64,000 bases of DNA from an uncultured Kiritimatiellota bacterium (lineage in GTDB: Bacteria; Verrucomicrobiota; Kiritimatiellia; RFP12; UBA1067). Positions 1 through 9,237 of this stretch are shown piece after piece. Position numbers and translations under genes: made by a program. Position 1 is the first letter of the stretch. Each line of letters opens with the position of its first letter. Below the pieces are notes generated by a model. That model searched no databases. It had not been told where the DNA came from and was given only the letters and a program-made list of their open reading frames with translations. The stretch lies in the NCBI GenBank assembly GCA_934635225.1, contig CAKTYZ010000003.1:62001-126000 (forward strand). Direction: 5' to 3'.

Positions 1-55
1 CCTTCTCAACGCCTTCGCGGTTGATTTTCTCCAACAGTCCCTGTAGATCTTCCAT
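1..55 (-). CDS. V-type ATP synthase subunit E, N-terminal fragment
   Basis: Only the first 18 codons are inside the window; the gene runs off the left edge on the minus strand. The start ATG at 55-53 follows a good AGGAG ribosome binding site. The peptide begins MEDLQGLLEKINREGVEK, an N-terminal pattern typical of subunit E of bacterial V/A-type ATP synthases (peripheral stalk coiled coil). V-type ATPases are common in anaerobic PVC bacteria, spirochaetes and chlamydiae, which fits the rest of the window. With so few residues the assignment is tentative; another coiled-coil protein is possible. Confidence 0.45.
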   Translation of the reverse strand, partial: MEDLQGLLEKINREGVEK

Positions 56-137
56 GTCTCAACACTCCTGTGCTTATAGGGAATAATTATAACCTTTCTG
101 ACGTCTCACAGTCAAGCCGCCACGGGCGGCCTGCCTG

Positions 138-1604
138 TCAGGACTTTTCTCCGGCGGCGGCAGAAGCGGCGCGGCGGACTTCGGCGGCCACCGCCTCATT
201 CACGCCCGCCACGGACGCGATCTCGCCGATCTCTGCCCGCGCGACGCCGTAAATCGACCGAAACGTCCGCAGAAGCTTCATCTTCTTCACTTCGCCAATG
301 CCAGGGACCTCGTCCAGCACCGATTCGCGGATATGCCGCTCGCGCAGATTGCGGTGATAGGCAATGGCAAAGCGATGCGCCTCGTCCCGCAGACGCGTCA
401 ACACGAACAGGCCCTGCGAATCGCGCGGCAGAAGAAGATTCTCGCGTCCATCGTCGAAGACGACTTCCTCCTGCCGCTCCGCAAGGCCCACGGTCGGCGG
501 GACCCGAAAGGAAGGATCGTCCGCCGCCAGTTCCGCAAGCGCCGCGCGCGCCGCGCGCAGCTGCGTGATGCCGCCATCGCACACAAACAAGTCGGGCTGC
601 GGCAGGTTCGTCCCGTCCGTGAACCGTCGACGCACGACTTCTGCCATCGAACGCGGGTCGTCCGCACCGACAACCGTCTTGATGCGGAAGTGCCGATAAT
701 AGCGACCGTCGGGCAGGCCGTCGCGCGCGACGACGAGCGACGCGACCGAATCCGTGCCGAAGAGATTGGAGATGTCCACGCATTCAATGGTGCGCGGAGG
801 CGCGTCAAGCCCCAGCGCGTCGGCCAGTTCCGAAAGCCCCCGTTCGGCCTCCTCCTCGCGCAGGTGCGGCGAACGACGGATGAAATGCGCCTTCGTCATC
901 TCTTTCAGCGCGAAGACCGTATCTCGCCAGCGGGCCGCCGTCTCGTAGTCCCCCTTCGCCGCCGCGTCGCGCATGCGCGCCTCGACCTCTGTCAGGACGT
1001 CCGGACGTCGGCCTTCCAGGAACGCGCACGCCTCGTCGAAACGCGCCCGATACGCCTCGCGCGTGATCTTGCCGAGACAGGGGGCCGCACAGCGGCGAAT
1101 GACATTCGCGAGACAGTGACGATGCGCGGCCTCGTCAGGAACCAGGCACTCGCATTCGCGAATGCCGTAATGCTTCTCGACAAAGTCCTTCGCCGCACGC
1201 ACGACAGGCGCCGACGGAAACGGTCCGAAGTAACGCGCCCCGTCATCCCGCACGATCCGACAGCAGGTGAAGCGCGGCCAATCGGCCGACGGGTCCGCGC
1301 GCAAGGCCAGATAGCGCTTGTCATCCCGCATGAGGATGTTGAAATGCGGCTTGTACCTCTTGATGAGCGACGCTTCGGTCAGAAGCGACTCGGCCTCGTT
1401 CTTCACCGTCATGAACTCGAAGTCGTAGACCGTCTCGACCATCGAGCGGACCTTCGGCGGATGCTTCGCCCCCGCGCGGAAGTAGGACGTGACGCGCCGT
1501 CGCAGGTTCTTGGCCTTGCCGACGTAGATGATGACGCCCCGGCGATCTCGCATGAGATAACAGCCGGGGCGGTTGGGGACGGACTTCAGCCGTTCTCGAA
1601 TCAA
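138..1604 (-). CDS. uvrC: UvrABC excinuclease subunit C (short form)
   Basis: UvrC makes both incisions around bulky DNA lesions in nucleotide excision repair. Visible domains: GIY-YIG nuclease at the N-terminus (RPGCYLM then IIYVGKAKNLRRRV), a UVR helix pair (AAKGDYETAARWRDTVFALK), the RNase H-like second nuclease core (ECVDISN, DLFVCDGGITQL) and a C-terminal helix-hairpin-helix (LDEVPGIGEVKKMKLL). At about 488 residues it is shorter than E. coli UvrC (about 610). No ATG lies near the expected start. I chose TTG at 1604; a CTG at 1613 sits 5 nt after AAGGAG (1624-1619) and would overlap the tatA stop codon. The gene follows tatA directly and is probably translationally coupled to it. Confidence 0.93.
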   Translation of the reverse strand: MIRERLKSVPNRPGCYLMRDRRGVIIYVGKAKNLRRRVTSYFRAGAKHPPKVRSMVETVYDFEFMTVKNEAESLLTEASLIKRYKPHFNILMRDDKRYLALRADPSADWPRFTCCRIVRDDGARYFGPFPSAPVVRAAKDFVEKHYGIRECECLVPDEAAHRHCLANVIRRCAAPCLGKITREAYRARFDEACAFLEGRRPDVLTEVEARMRDAAAKGDYETAARWRDTVFALKEMTKAHFIRRSPHLREEEAERGLSELADALGLDAPPRTIECVDISNLFGTDSVASLVVARDGLPDGRYYRHFRIKTVVGADDPRSMAEVVRRRFTDGTNLPQPDLFVCDGGITQLRAARAALAELAADDPSFRVPPTVGLAERQEEVVFDDGRENLLLPRDSQGLFVLTRLRDEAHRFAIAYHRNLRERHIRESVLDEVPGIGEVKKMKLLRTFRSIYGVARAEIGEIASVAGVNEAVAAEVRRAASAAAGEKS

Positions 1605-1609
1605 GTCCG

Positions 1610-1813
1610 TCAGGCAAGCTCCTTCGCGGGCGTCTTCTCGGCCTCTTCGGCCGCCTCCGCGTCCGCCAGCTCCTTCTCGCCTTCCTGAAGGCCCTTCTTG
1701 AATTCGCCCTTCGCCTTGCCGATCGAACGCGCGAGCTCGGGAATCTTCTTCGCGCCGAACAGCACGGCGACAATCAGCAGGACAATAAGGATTTGCATCA
1801 AACCTGGTCTCAT
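1610..1813 (-). CDS. tatA: Sec-independent protein translocase subunit TatA
   Basis: A 67-residue Tat pore-forming subunit: one N-terminal membrane helix (MQILIVLLIVAVLFG), the signature FGAKKIPELARSIGKAKGEF at the hinge and amphipathic helix, and a charged C-terminal tail. TatA exports folded proteins across the inner membrane with TatC, which is not in the window. The start at 1813 is fixed by AAGGAG with a 6-nt spacer; an in-frame ATG farther upstream has no such site. The last codons overlap possible starts of uvrC, an unusual pairing that suggests a two-gene transcript. Confidence 0.92.
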   Translation of the reverse strand: MRPGLMQILIVLLIVAVLFGAKKIPELARSIGKAKGEFKKGLQEGEKELADAEAAEEAEKTPAKELA

Positions 1814-1926
1814 GTTTTTCTCCTTCTGGATCGAAATGTTGGGTGATAGGATACCGAATTTTTCGGCAAAAAGCAAGTGCGCCCGCCTTCCGGCCGATCC
1901 AAATGCGGTGCCGTGACGCGCCCCCG

Positions 1927-1956
1927 TTGACAGTCCGGTCTGCCTTTTGGTATACT
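1927..1956 (+). promoter_or_regulatory. Promoter of tRNA-Val
   Basis: TTGACA (1927-1932), an 18-bp spacer and TATACT (1951-1956), preceded by the extended -10 dinucleotide TG at 1948-1949. Transcription would begin near 1963, just upstream of the tRNA. Confidence 0.85.
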
Positions 1957-1968
1957 TTCACCCAATTC

Positions 1969-2042
1969 GGGCGATTAGCTCAGTTGGTTAGAGCATTACC
2001 TTCACACGGTAGGGGTCACTGGTCCGAGTCCAGTATCGCCCA
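1969..2042 (+). tRNA. tRNA-Val (CAC)
   Basis: Cloverleaf with a 7-bp acceptor stem GGGCGAT/ATCGCCC, D-arm TAGCTCAGTTGGTTAGAGC, anticodon loop TTCACAC with anticodon CAC (2003-2005), and T-arm GGTCCGAGTCC. The discriminator base is A at 2042. CCA is not encoded, unlike the other three tRNAs here. The hrpA reading frame begins within 30 nt downstream. Confidence 0.95.
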
Positions 2043-2071
2043 CCCTTCTTTTGAAAGGGTCCTGTTCCGAA

Positions 2072-5000
2072 TTGACGCAGACGATCACCTATCCTGAAGA
2101 ACTGCCGGTCTCCGCGCACCGTGCGGAGATACTTGAGGCCGTGCGCGCGCATCCCGTCGTCATCGTCTGCGGCGACACCGGCTCCGGCAAGACGACGCAG
2201 CTTCCCAAGATGATGCTCGAACTCGGGCGTGGCGCAAAAGGCCGCCGAATCGCCGTCACCCAGCCGCGTCGCCTCGCCGCCGTGACGATGGCCGAGCGCG
2301 TGGCGGACGAGCTGAAGGACTCCGTCGGCCAGCTCGTCGGCTATCGCCACCGATACGCGCACGAGACTTCCGCCGAGACGCGCATCGAGTTCCTGACGGA
2401 CGGGGTTCTCCTCGCCGAGACGAAGTCTGACTTCCTGCTTCGCGCCTACGACACGATTATCGTGGACGAGGCGCACGAACGCTCGCTGAACGTCGATTTC
2501 CTGCTCGGCATCCTGAAGCGCATCCTTGCGCGACGCCGTGACCTGAAGGTCGTCATCGCGTCTGCGACGATGGACACGGAGAAGTTCGCCGCGTTCTTCA
2601 GCGCCCCTGTGATCAACGTCCCCGGACGGCTCTTTCCGATTGACATCCGCTACTGCGCGTCCGAAGACGAAGATGCGGCCGATCTTCCCGTCGCCGTGTC
2701 CGAGGCCGTGCGCGAGCTCCCCGACCAAGGCGACATCCTCGTCTTCCTCCCCGGCGAACGCGACATCCGCGAGACGGGCGCACACCTCGAAACGTGCTTC
2801 GGCGCCCGTTTCGACGTCATCCCCCTCCTGGCGTCGCTCCCGGCCGCCGAACAGCGGCGCGCCTTCCGTCTCTCGTCCCGCCGCCGCATCGTCCTCGCCA
2901 CGAACGTGGCCGAGACCTCCGTCACGATTCCCGGCGTCCGCGCCGTCATCGACTCGGGGCTCGCGCGCATCTCGCGCTACATCCACCGCACGCAGGTCCA
3001 GCGTCTCCAGGTCGAGCCGATCTCGCAGGCGTCGGCGCGGCAACGCGCAGGACGCTGCGGACGACTGGGTCCGGGGACCTGCATCCGCCTTTATTCCGAA
3101 GAGGACTTTCTCGCGCGCGAGGCCTACACCGCGCCGGAAGTCCTGCGCGCCTCACTTGCGGGCGTCATTCTCACGATGCTCGACCTGCGCCTCGGCGAGA
3201 TCGACACGTTCCCGTTCGTCGATCCGCCGAAGCCCACGATGGTGCGCGAAGGCCTGAAAGAGCTCCTTGAACTCGGCGCCATCAAGAGCGGCTACCGGCT
3301 CACCGACGTCGGGCGCCAGCTCGCGCGCATTCCGCTGGAGCCGCGCCTCGCGCGCATGCTCATTGCGGCAAGCGAGAACGCCGTGCTGCCGTTCGCCCTC
3401 CCGATTGTCGCGGCCATGGCCTGTGACGACCCGCGCCGCCGCCCGATTGACGCAAGGGAGAAAGCCGCGCAGGCCCACGCGAAATGGCGCGTGCCGAAAT
3501 CGGACTTTCTCTCGACACGCGCACTTTGGGACTGGTGGTCGCGCGAGACGGACGCGCTCTCCCAGTCGAAGGCGCGCAAGCTCGCGCAGACAAACTACCT
3601 TGCATGGCCGAAGCTCCGCGAATGGCGTGACCTCACGCGCCAGCTCGACGCCCTCTGCAAGCGACTCGGCCTCTCCTTCGCCGAGATCCCCAGAGGCCGA
3701 ACGGCGAAGGAACAGGACGTCTTCTACGCGGCGGTTCACATGGCCTTGCTGACGGGCCTTCTCGGACGCCTCGGACACTACCATACGGAGGACCGCACGT
3801 ATCGCGGCGCACACGCCCTGCGCTTCGCCGTGCATCCCGGCTCGACGCTGAAGAAGGAGAAGCGGCCAGCTGACTGGATCGTCGCGGGCGAGCTCGTCGA
3901 TACGGCGCGCCTCTTCGCGCGCACCGCCGCCGAGATTGACCCCGCGTGGATCGAGCCTGTCGCAAAGGACCTCTGCAAGCATCATGTCCACTCGCCCCAA
4001 TGGGACGCGACGAGCGGCTTCGTACGCGCGACCGAGCAAGTCACGCTCTACGGTCTCGTCATCATCGAAGCGCGACGGTGCGACTACGCCCGCTTCGACC
4101 CGGACGGCGCACGCGAGATCTTCTTCCGTCACGGGATTCTCGGCGGCGAGTTCCCGCACCCGCCGCCCGTCCTGCGTGAGACCCTGGGCTTTCTCCGCGA
4201 ACTCCGCGAACGCGCCGAGAAGACGCGCACGCCTGAGGTCTTCGACGAAGACAGGCTCCTTGCGCACTTTGCCGCGTCCGTCCCCGCCGAGGTCACGAAC
4301 GCCCCGGCGCTCGAGAAATGGCTCGCGCACGCGACGCCCGACGAGCAGAGCCGCTTCCGACTGAGACGCGCGGACTGGTGGCCCGACGAAGCGGTGTCCG
4401 CGCACGATTTCCCCGACGCGCTCGTGATCAAGGGCGCGAAACTGCGCTTGACCTACCGCAACACGCCAGAAGACCCCGAGCAGGACGGTCTCACTTGCAC
4501 CGTCAGGAAACGCGATGCCGCCGCGCTCGAGCTTTGGCCCGCCGACTGGCTCGTTCCCGGGCTTCTCCGCCGCAAGGTCTCGTATCTCCTCCTGTCGCTC
4601 CCGAACTCGCTTCAACGGCTCCTGAAGCCGCTGGACGAAAGCCTCGCGATTCTCATGGATCTCCTCGGCGAACCCAAGGACACGCTGGAACGGACAATCC
4701 GCCGCGCCGTCAAGGAACGCTGGGGCTTCCGCATTCCCGACGACGCCTGGGCCAAGGTCCGGCTGCCGCCCTATCTCGTCGCGCGGTTCGTCGTGCGCGA
4801 TGACTGCGACGGCCATGCCCTCCTCACGACGCGCGACAAATCCGCCGCGTGCGCGCTCGGACGGCACGAGGCGACGCGCTTCACGCCGCCGCCGCCCGAG
4901 AAGACGCTCGCCGAACGGCTGGCGGACAAAGTGCCCTTCTCCTATCGCGGCAAACTGCCGCTCGACTGCTCAATCTTCCTGCGCGAACGCGACTGGAGCG

Positions 5001-5542
5001 AAGAGGCGTTCAAGACGGACGTGCGCGAAGGCGCGATCAAGGCGACGCTGAACGACGCGCAGACGGACGTGCGCTCGACCGAGGAGCTTCTGCGGGCCGA
5101 AGCCGAGATCATGCGACTCGTCCGCGAGACCATCGAAGCCGTCCGCGCGCTCGACGCGAAACTGGCGACAGGCGCCTATCCCGACGCGACGACAGACGCC
5201 GTCCTCGAAGAGATCGCGTGGCTCACGTTCAAGGGCTTCCCCAAGTCCGTGCCGCTGGCGACTCTCCGCCGCTACGCGCGCTACCTCAAGGGCATCGACG
5301 TGCGCCTCGCGCGCGCCAAGGTCTCGCCGGCCTCCGACCGCGCCAAGGACGCGCGCTTCGCGCCCTACTGGCAACGCTACCGCGAGGCGCTGAAGGACCG
5401 CCAGAATACGGATTTCGCCGCGCTCGCACGCTACCGCTGGCTTCTGGAGGAGTTTCGCCTTCAGCTCTTCGCCCCCGAACTCAAGACCTTTGAGAAAGTC
5501 AGCGAAAAGCGGCTTGACGCCATTCCCCTCCGCCGTGAGTAG
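2072..5542 (+). CDS. hrpA: ATP-dependent RNA helicase HrpA (DEAH box)
   Basis: A DEAH-box RNA helicase of about 1,156 residues, slightly shorter than E. coli HrpA (1,300). Motif I GDTGSGKTTQ lies at about residues 34-43, motif II DEAH at about 132, motif III SATMD follows, and the QxxGRxGR motif VI appears as SARQRAGRCGR. The C-terminal half has the OB-fold and long HrpA-specific extension. In E. coli HrpA acts on mRNA and rescues stalled ribosomes. No ATG is available; TTG at 2072 is preferred, and TTG at 2051 is an in-frame alternative that almost abuts tRNA-Val. It is one of only two large plus-strand genes in the window. Confidence 0.93.
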   Translation: MTQTITYPEELPVSAHRAEILEAVRAHPVVIVCGDTGSGKTTQLPKMMLELGRGAKGRRIAVTQPRRLAAVTMAERVADELKDSVGQLVGYRHRYAHETSAETRIEFLTDGVLLAETKSDFLLRAYDTIIVDEAHERSLNVDFLLGILKRILARRRDLKVVIASATMDTEKFAAFFSAPVINVPGRLFPIDIRYCASEDEDAADLPVAVSEAVRELPDQGDILVFLPGERDIRETGAHLETCFGARFDVIPLLASLPAAEQRRAFRLSSRRRIVLATNVAETSVTIPGVRAVIDSGLARISRYIHRTQVQRLQVEPISQASARQRAGRCGRLGPGTCIRLYSEEDFLAREAYTAPEVLRASLAGVILTMLDLRLGEIDTFPFVDPPKPTMVREGLKELLELGAIKSGYRLTDVGRQLARIPLEPRLARMLIAASENAVLPFALPIVAAMACDDPRRRPIDAREKAAQAHAKWRVPKSDFLSTRALWDWWSRETDALSQSKARKLAQTNYLAWPKLREWRDLTRQLDALCKRLGLSFAEIPRGRTAKEQDVFYAAVHMALLTGLLGRLGHYHTEDRTYRGAHALRFAVHPGSTLKKEKRPADWIVAGELVDTARLFARTAAEIDPAWIEPVAKDLCKHHVHSPQWDATSGFVRATEQVTLYGLVIIEARRCDYARFDPDGAREIFFRHGILGGEFPHPPPVLRETLGFLRELRERAEKTRTPEVFDEDRLLAHFAASVPAEVTNAPALEKWLAHATPDEQSRFRLRRADWWPDEAVSAHDFPDALVIKGAKLRLTYRNTPEDPEQDGLTCTVRKRDAAALELWPADWLVPGLLRRKVSYLLLSLPNSLQRLLKPLDESLAILMDLLGEPKDTLERTIRRAVKERWGFRIPDDAWAKVRLPPYLVARFVVRDDCDGHALLTTRDKSAACALGRHEATRFTPPPPEKTLAERLADKVPFSYRGKLPLDCSIFLRERDWSEEAFKTDVREGAIKATLNDAQTDVRSTEELLRAEAEIMRLVRETIEAVRALDAKLATGAYPDATTDAVLEEIAWLTFKGFPKSVPLATLRRYARYLKGIDVRLARAKVSPASDRAKDARFAPYWQRYREALKDRQNTDFAALARYRWLLEEFRLQLFAPELKTFEKVSEKRLDAIPLRRE

Positions 5543-5568
5543 CCGCGCCGACGAGCGCCTCGGCTCCC

Positions 5569-7101
5569 TTATTTCGCGGCGTCCAGAACGCGGTCGATGA
5601 CGCTGATGTACTCCCAGTGGGGCGCGTCCGCGCTGCCCGTCAGGCGAAACTCCAGCAGGAGTTTCGTGAAAGGCCAGGTCAGCGGATGCAGGATCTTGCC
5701 GACGAGGGAGTCCTGCTTGGTGAACTGCACGCGGACCGTGAAGTCCATCTGGTTCTTCACGGCATCGAACTGGCCGTACATCTTAATGGAAAAGACTGAG
5801 CCTTCGATGTAGATGTTGTCGCTCTTGATGATGCCGTTCTCGATGACGTAATCGCACGACCCCTGGGTCGAATCGGTGAACCACGAAACGCCGGGCACGC
5901 GTTCGGCCAGCAAGGCGATCAGACCCTTGAAGCCCTCGATCCGCATGAGCTGTCCGTTTTCGACGCGCAAGTGCCCTTCCCCGTTCAACACCTCGTAGTT
6001 GTTCGTCATCGCCCGAGGGAAGCGGAACTCCAGCGCACACGTCGATTCGCCGAAGATGCCGGAATCGACATATTCGTCTTCAAAGCCGCCGATTCTCAGG
6101 AGGCTGGCGATGGGCAACGCGCTCTTCGCCTCAATGGACACGGTGTTGTAGCCGTTTGTGCCGTCCACCGTCACCGTGCCTTCCAACGGCTCGTCCTTCG
6201 GCCCCACCGCGACGATCGGGCCGAACACGTGATGGTAGTTGAGGGAGGTTCCGCGCGTATAGACGAAGAGCCTCAGCTGACCTTTCGCCCGCTTCATCGG
6301 CACGGCGTTGTACTTGCCCAGCGTCGGGGACAGGTCGAGATCCAGGTTGAAGTCGTTGTTGACGAGATTCACCCGCCAGGCGCAGAAGGCCGGAACTTTC
6401 CCGGAGACCTCCGTGAACGCGTCCACATACGGCAATGAGGCCGGGATGTCGAGCGCGACAAGAAACGGGCGAATCTGAGACTGAAGCGCCGAGCCGCGCA
6501 CCTCGCCGTGCACTTCCTGCCGATCGAAGTCAACCCAGCAGAACCCGTCCAAAAACATGGGCTCGCCCACGTCAGCCGCCATCGGCCAGTCAAGGTGGAT
6601 GCGCTCCGCCGACAGGCGACGCGGCTCAACCTCGACATCCGCCACCACCTTTTCGGGCGCGGCGCCCAAGATATCGGGCCGAACCAGCGTCAACTTAAAG
6701 CGCGGCAGTTCCGGCAGCGTCACCTCGACGGGCGCATTCCTCTCGTTGTTCTCCGGCGCGTAGTAGGAGTCGGGAAGCCGCGGATAGCGCGCGCCTTCGA
6801 TGCGGACCGCACGCCCCAGCACGTCAACGGCAATCAGGTCCGCCGACATCATCGGCTCTTGCGACGCATGACGCAGCCGCTCGAAGACGCGAAGACCGCC
6901 AATGACGACGCCGCGCCGAAAGCCGAAGGCAAACGAATCCAGCCGAATGACAAAGCCTGGCGGCGCAACGCGCGCGAGAGCCGATTCGACCCAAGAGACG
7001 GGAACGGACTGCTCGCGAAAGGCCAAGGACAGGACGAAAGCGAAAAGAGCGAGGAGAACAAGCTCGACCGTTCTCAGGAGGATCTTCAGGAACTTCACCA
7101 T
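5569..7101 (-). CDS. AsmA-like inner-membrane-anchored protein
   Basis: A 510-residue protein with one N-terminal membrane helix (about residues 8-28) and a long beta-rich periplasmic region. The C-terminal part (NGEGHLRVENGQLMRIEGF, then YVIENGIIKSDNIYIEG and a closing LTGSADAPHWEYI) has the layered beta-strand pattern of AsmA/TamB-superfamily proteins. In other Gram-negatives these are bridge-like proteins acting in outer-membrane assembly or phospholipid transport. ATG 7101 is only about 2 nt from AAGGA, so the adjoining GTG at 7098 may be the true start. It lies alone between hrpA (convergent) and the tRNA pair. Confidence 0.6.
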   Translation of the reverse strand: MVKFLKILLRTVELVLLALFAFVLSLAFREQSVPVSWVESALARVAPPGFVIRLDSFAFGFRRGVVIGGLRVFERLRHASQEPMMSADLIAVDVLGRAVRIEGARYPRLPDSYYAPENNERNAPVEVTLPELPRFKLTLVRPDILGAAPEKVVADVEVEPRRLSAERIHLDWPMAADVGEPMFLDGFCWVDFDRQEVHGEVRGSALQSQIRPFLVALDIPASLPYVDAFTEVSGKVPAFCAWRVNLVNNDFNLDLDLSPTLGKYNAVPMKRAKGQLRLFVYTRGTSLNYHHVFGPIVAVGPKDEPLEGTVTVDGTNGYNTVSIEAKSALPIASLLRIGGFEDEYVDSGIFGESTCALEFRFPRAMTNNYEVLNGEGHLRVENGQLMRIEGFKGLIALLAERVPGVSWFTDSTQGSCDYVIENGIIKSDNIYIEGSVFSIKMYGQFDAVKNQMDFTVRVQFTKQDSLVGKILHPLTWPFTKLLLEFRLTGSADAPHWEYISVIDRVLDAAK

Positions 7102-7138
7102 CTTCCTTAAAACCCTTTCCGCTTCCGCTCCAAAAGAT

Positions 7139-7213
7139 TGGCAGCCCCTAGGAGAGTCGAACTCCTCTTGCCTGGATGAGAACCAGATGTCCTAGCCGAT
7201 AGACGAAGGGGCC
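7139..7213 (-). tRNA. tRNA-Glu (CTC)
   Basis: Reading the minus strand: acceptor GGCCCCT pairs with AGGGGCT, with a G-U closing pair at 1-72. The anticodon loop is TTCTCAT with anticodon CTC, the T-arm is GAGGAGTTCGACTCTCC, and CCA is encoded (7141-7139). It is separated by 6 nt from the upstream tRNA-Leu and must share its transcript. Confidence 0.93.
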
Positions 7214-7219
7214 AATTTA

Positions 7220-7305
7220 TGGTGCACCCGGTGGGAATCGAACCCACATGCTTTATGGGCACAAGAACCTGAATCTTGCGTGTCTGCCAATTCCACCACG
7301 GGTGC
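7220..7305 (-). tRNA. tRNA-Leu (CAG)
   Basis: A class II tRNA of 86 nt with a long variable arm (TGCCCATAAAGCA). Acceptor GCACCCG pairs with CGGGTGC, the anticodon stem CAAGA/TCTTG encloses loop TTCAGGT (anticodon CAG), and CCA is encoded (7222-7220). It is the first gene of the tRNA-Leu/tRNA-Glu transcript. Confidence 0.95.
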
Positions 7306-7316
7306 TTCGGGCGTGT

Positions 7317-7346
7317 AGTATATCAAAAATGCATTCGGGCTGTCAA
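7317..7346 (-). promoter_or_regulatory. Promoter of the tRNA-Leu/tRNA-Glu transcript
   Basis: On the minus strand: TTGACA (7346-7341), an 18-bp spacer and TATACT (7322-7317), preceded by TTTTGA, which gives an extended -10. The layout is the same as in front of tRNA-Val and tRNA-Cys. Confidence 0.85.
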
Positions 7347-7372
7347 CGGGGTCTCGCCACAAAAGTTCGCCA

Positions 7373-9103
7373 TCAGTCCACGACGGGAACGGCCGGGGCC
7401 AACGTCTCGAACGCGTCAACCGCGCCCGTGTAGCCGCCCATCACCTGCGCAAGCTGACCGCGAACGCGCGGGAACTCGACGTTGAGCCAGTATTCCAGCG
7501 CGGCTTTCTTGTAGTCGAACTTCTCCGCCGCCTTGACGAAGAGCGCCGCGACAATGAGCGCGATCGCCGCATCGACGAGCTTGCGCGCCGAGAGGTCGTG
7601 GTACGCCTTCGCGTCCGTATGGTCCTTCACGAAGGTGATCGCCGCGTCCAGCTCCGCAAGGAGCTGCGTCATGCGCGGATGCGCCGCGCTCCAGCCCATG
7701 CCGAGGATGTCATCGAGGACGTCGTGTACAAGACCGCCCGTCACGCCCGCAATCGCCGCGACGACCTGCAGCTGCGAGGTCCCCTCGTAAATCGTCGTGA
7801 TGCGGCTGTCGCGCAGATAGCGCTCGCACGGATAGTCCTTCATGAAGCCCGAGCCGCCGAGGACGGAAATCGCGCCCTGCGCGTTGCGCATCGACATCTC
7901 GGAGCCGTAATACTTCGCCATCGGCGTAAGCATCTTGTTGAACGCGGCGACCTTCTTCAGGCGCTTGCGGACCTCCATCGCCTCGGGCGTTCCCTTGAGC
8001 GCGTTGAACTTGCGGTCAAGCCCCGCCTCAAGGTCAACGTTCTTCGCCGAGTAGTAGGTGAGCAGGCGGCTCGCCTGAAGCTCGACGCTCATCGTGGACA
8101 TGAGTTCGCGAAGCGCGGGGAAGCTGTCGATCGTCACGCCGAACTGCTTGCGGCTTGCGGCGTAGTCGCGCGCGGCGCGGTAGGCCGCCTCGCCGATGCC
8201 CGTGCCCTGCGCGGCAATGCCCATGCGCGCGCCGTTCATGAGGGCCATGACGTAGGTGATGAGGCCGCGCTTGCGCAAGCCGATCAGCTTCGCCGGGGCT
8301 TCCGTGAAGACCATTTCGCACGTCGGCGAGCCGTGGATGCCAAGCTTGTTCTCCAGGCGGCGCACCTTGACCCACGGACCGTTCTCGACGAGCAGGCAGC
8401 TGAGGCCGCGCCCGTCGGTGAACTCGGGCTCCGTGCGCGCAAGGACGAGCAGCACTTCGCCGCACCCGTTCGTGATGAAGCGCTTGACGCCGTTCACGAA
8501 CCAGTTGCCGTTCGCGTCCTGACGCGCCATCGTCTTGACGCTCTGCAGGTCGGAGCCCGCGTCCGGCTCGGTCAGGACCATCGCGCCCGTCATCTCGCCC
8601 GAGACGAGCTTCGGCACGTACTGTTTCTTCAGGTCCTCGTCGGCGAACATGTTGATCGTCTCGGCGATGCCCTGAAGGCCGAAAAGGTTCATCAGCCCCG
8701 CGTCGCCACGGGACACGATGTCGTTGCACGCCGTCAGGACCGTGCACGGCATGTTGAGGCCGCCGAGGTAATACGGGATCGTCACGCCCATGAGGCCCGT
8801 CTTGCCGAACAGCTCGATGGCGAGCTTCATGCCCGGCGCGCGCGTCACGGTGCCGTCCGGATTGAGCGTGTTGCCGACCTTGTCTGTCTCCTCCGCCAGC
8901 GGGGCGATGCGGTTCGCCATGATGTCGCCGCAAAGGTCGATCGCACGCGCGTAGTTGTCGAGCGCGTCCGCCGCGTCTTTCGGCGCGAACTCATAGTCCT
9001 TCGCAAACCTGAAGTCCTCTTCAAGCAATGTCGCGACCTCGGTCAGGTCGAGGACGTCGAGAACGTTCTTGATATCCGGATTGTCTTTGTAGAAATTTGC
9101 CAT
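7373..9103 (-). CDS. Acyl-CoA dehydrogenase family protein
   Basis: A 576-residue flavoprotein of the acyl-CoA dehydrogenase family, which oxidises an acyl-CoA to the 2-enoyl-CoA and passes electrons to electron-transfer flavoprotein. Visible motifs: the FAD/substrate segment MVLTEPDAGSDLQSVKT, the loop GHGxS-like LGIHGSPTCEM, SRKQFG in the alpha domain, and TTIYEGTSQLQ carrying the usual catalytic Glu position. The C-terminal extension of about 130 residues is typical of the longer bacterial branch. Start ATG 9103 follows AGAGGA. No ETF or enoyl-CoA hydratase gene is nearby, so the substrate is unknown. A promoter lies at 9152-9180, with the palindrome array farther upstream. Confidence 0.88.
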   Translation of the reverse strand: MANFYKDNPDIKNVLDVLDLTEVATLLEEDFRFAKDYEFAPKDAADALDNYARAIDLCGDIMANRIAPLAEETDKVGNTLNPDGTVTRAPGMKLAIELFGKTGLMGVTIPYYLGGLNMPCTVLTACNDIVSRGDAGLMNLFGLQGIAETINMFADEDLKKQYVPKLVSGEMTGAMVLTEPDAGSDLQSVKTMARQDANGNWFVNGVKRFITNGCGEVLLVLARTEPEFTDGRGLSCLLVENGPWVKVRRLENKLGIHGSPTCEMVFTEAPAKLIGLRKRGLITYVMALMNGARMGIAAQGTGIGEAAYRAARDYAASRKQFGVTIDSFPALRELMSTMSVELQASRLLTYYSAKNVDLEAGLDRKFNALKGTPEAMEVRKRLKKVAAFNKMLTPMAKYYGSEMSMRNAQGAISVLGGSGFMKDYPCERYLRDSRITTIYEGTSQLQVVAAIAGVTGGLVHDVLDDILGMGWSAAHPRMTQLLAELDAAITFVKDHTDAKAYHDLSARKLVDAAIALIVAALFVKAAEKFDYKKAALEYWLNVEFPRVRGQLAQVMGGYTGAVDAFETLAPAVPVVD

Positions 9104-9151
9104 TCCAAATCCTCTCTGTTCGTGTCTTCTCTATATTCGTGTAGTGTTGGT

Positions 9152-9180
9152 AGTATAGCAATTCCCGTTTGCGACTGCAA
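9152..9180 (-). promoter_or_regulatory. Probable promoter of the acyl-CoA dehydrogenase
   Basis: On the minus strand: TTGCAG (9180-9175), a 17-bp spacer and TATACT (9157-9152), preceded by TTGC, an extended -10. It leaves a 5' leader of roughly 40 nt. Confidence 0.6.
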
Positions 9181-9237
9181 GCAGGGCGGGCGAGTTCATC
9201 CCCGAACCGGCGACCGGCAACCGAGCCGCCGCAGCGC

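Noticed and set aside
333..1688. Long plus-strand open frame opposite uvrC
   Set aside because: Antisense shadow; no domain pattern, and uvrC motifs on the other strand are unmistakable.
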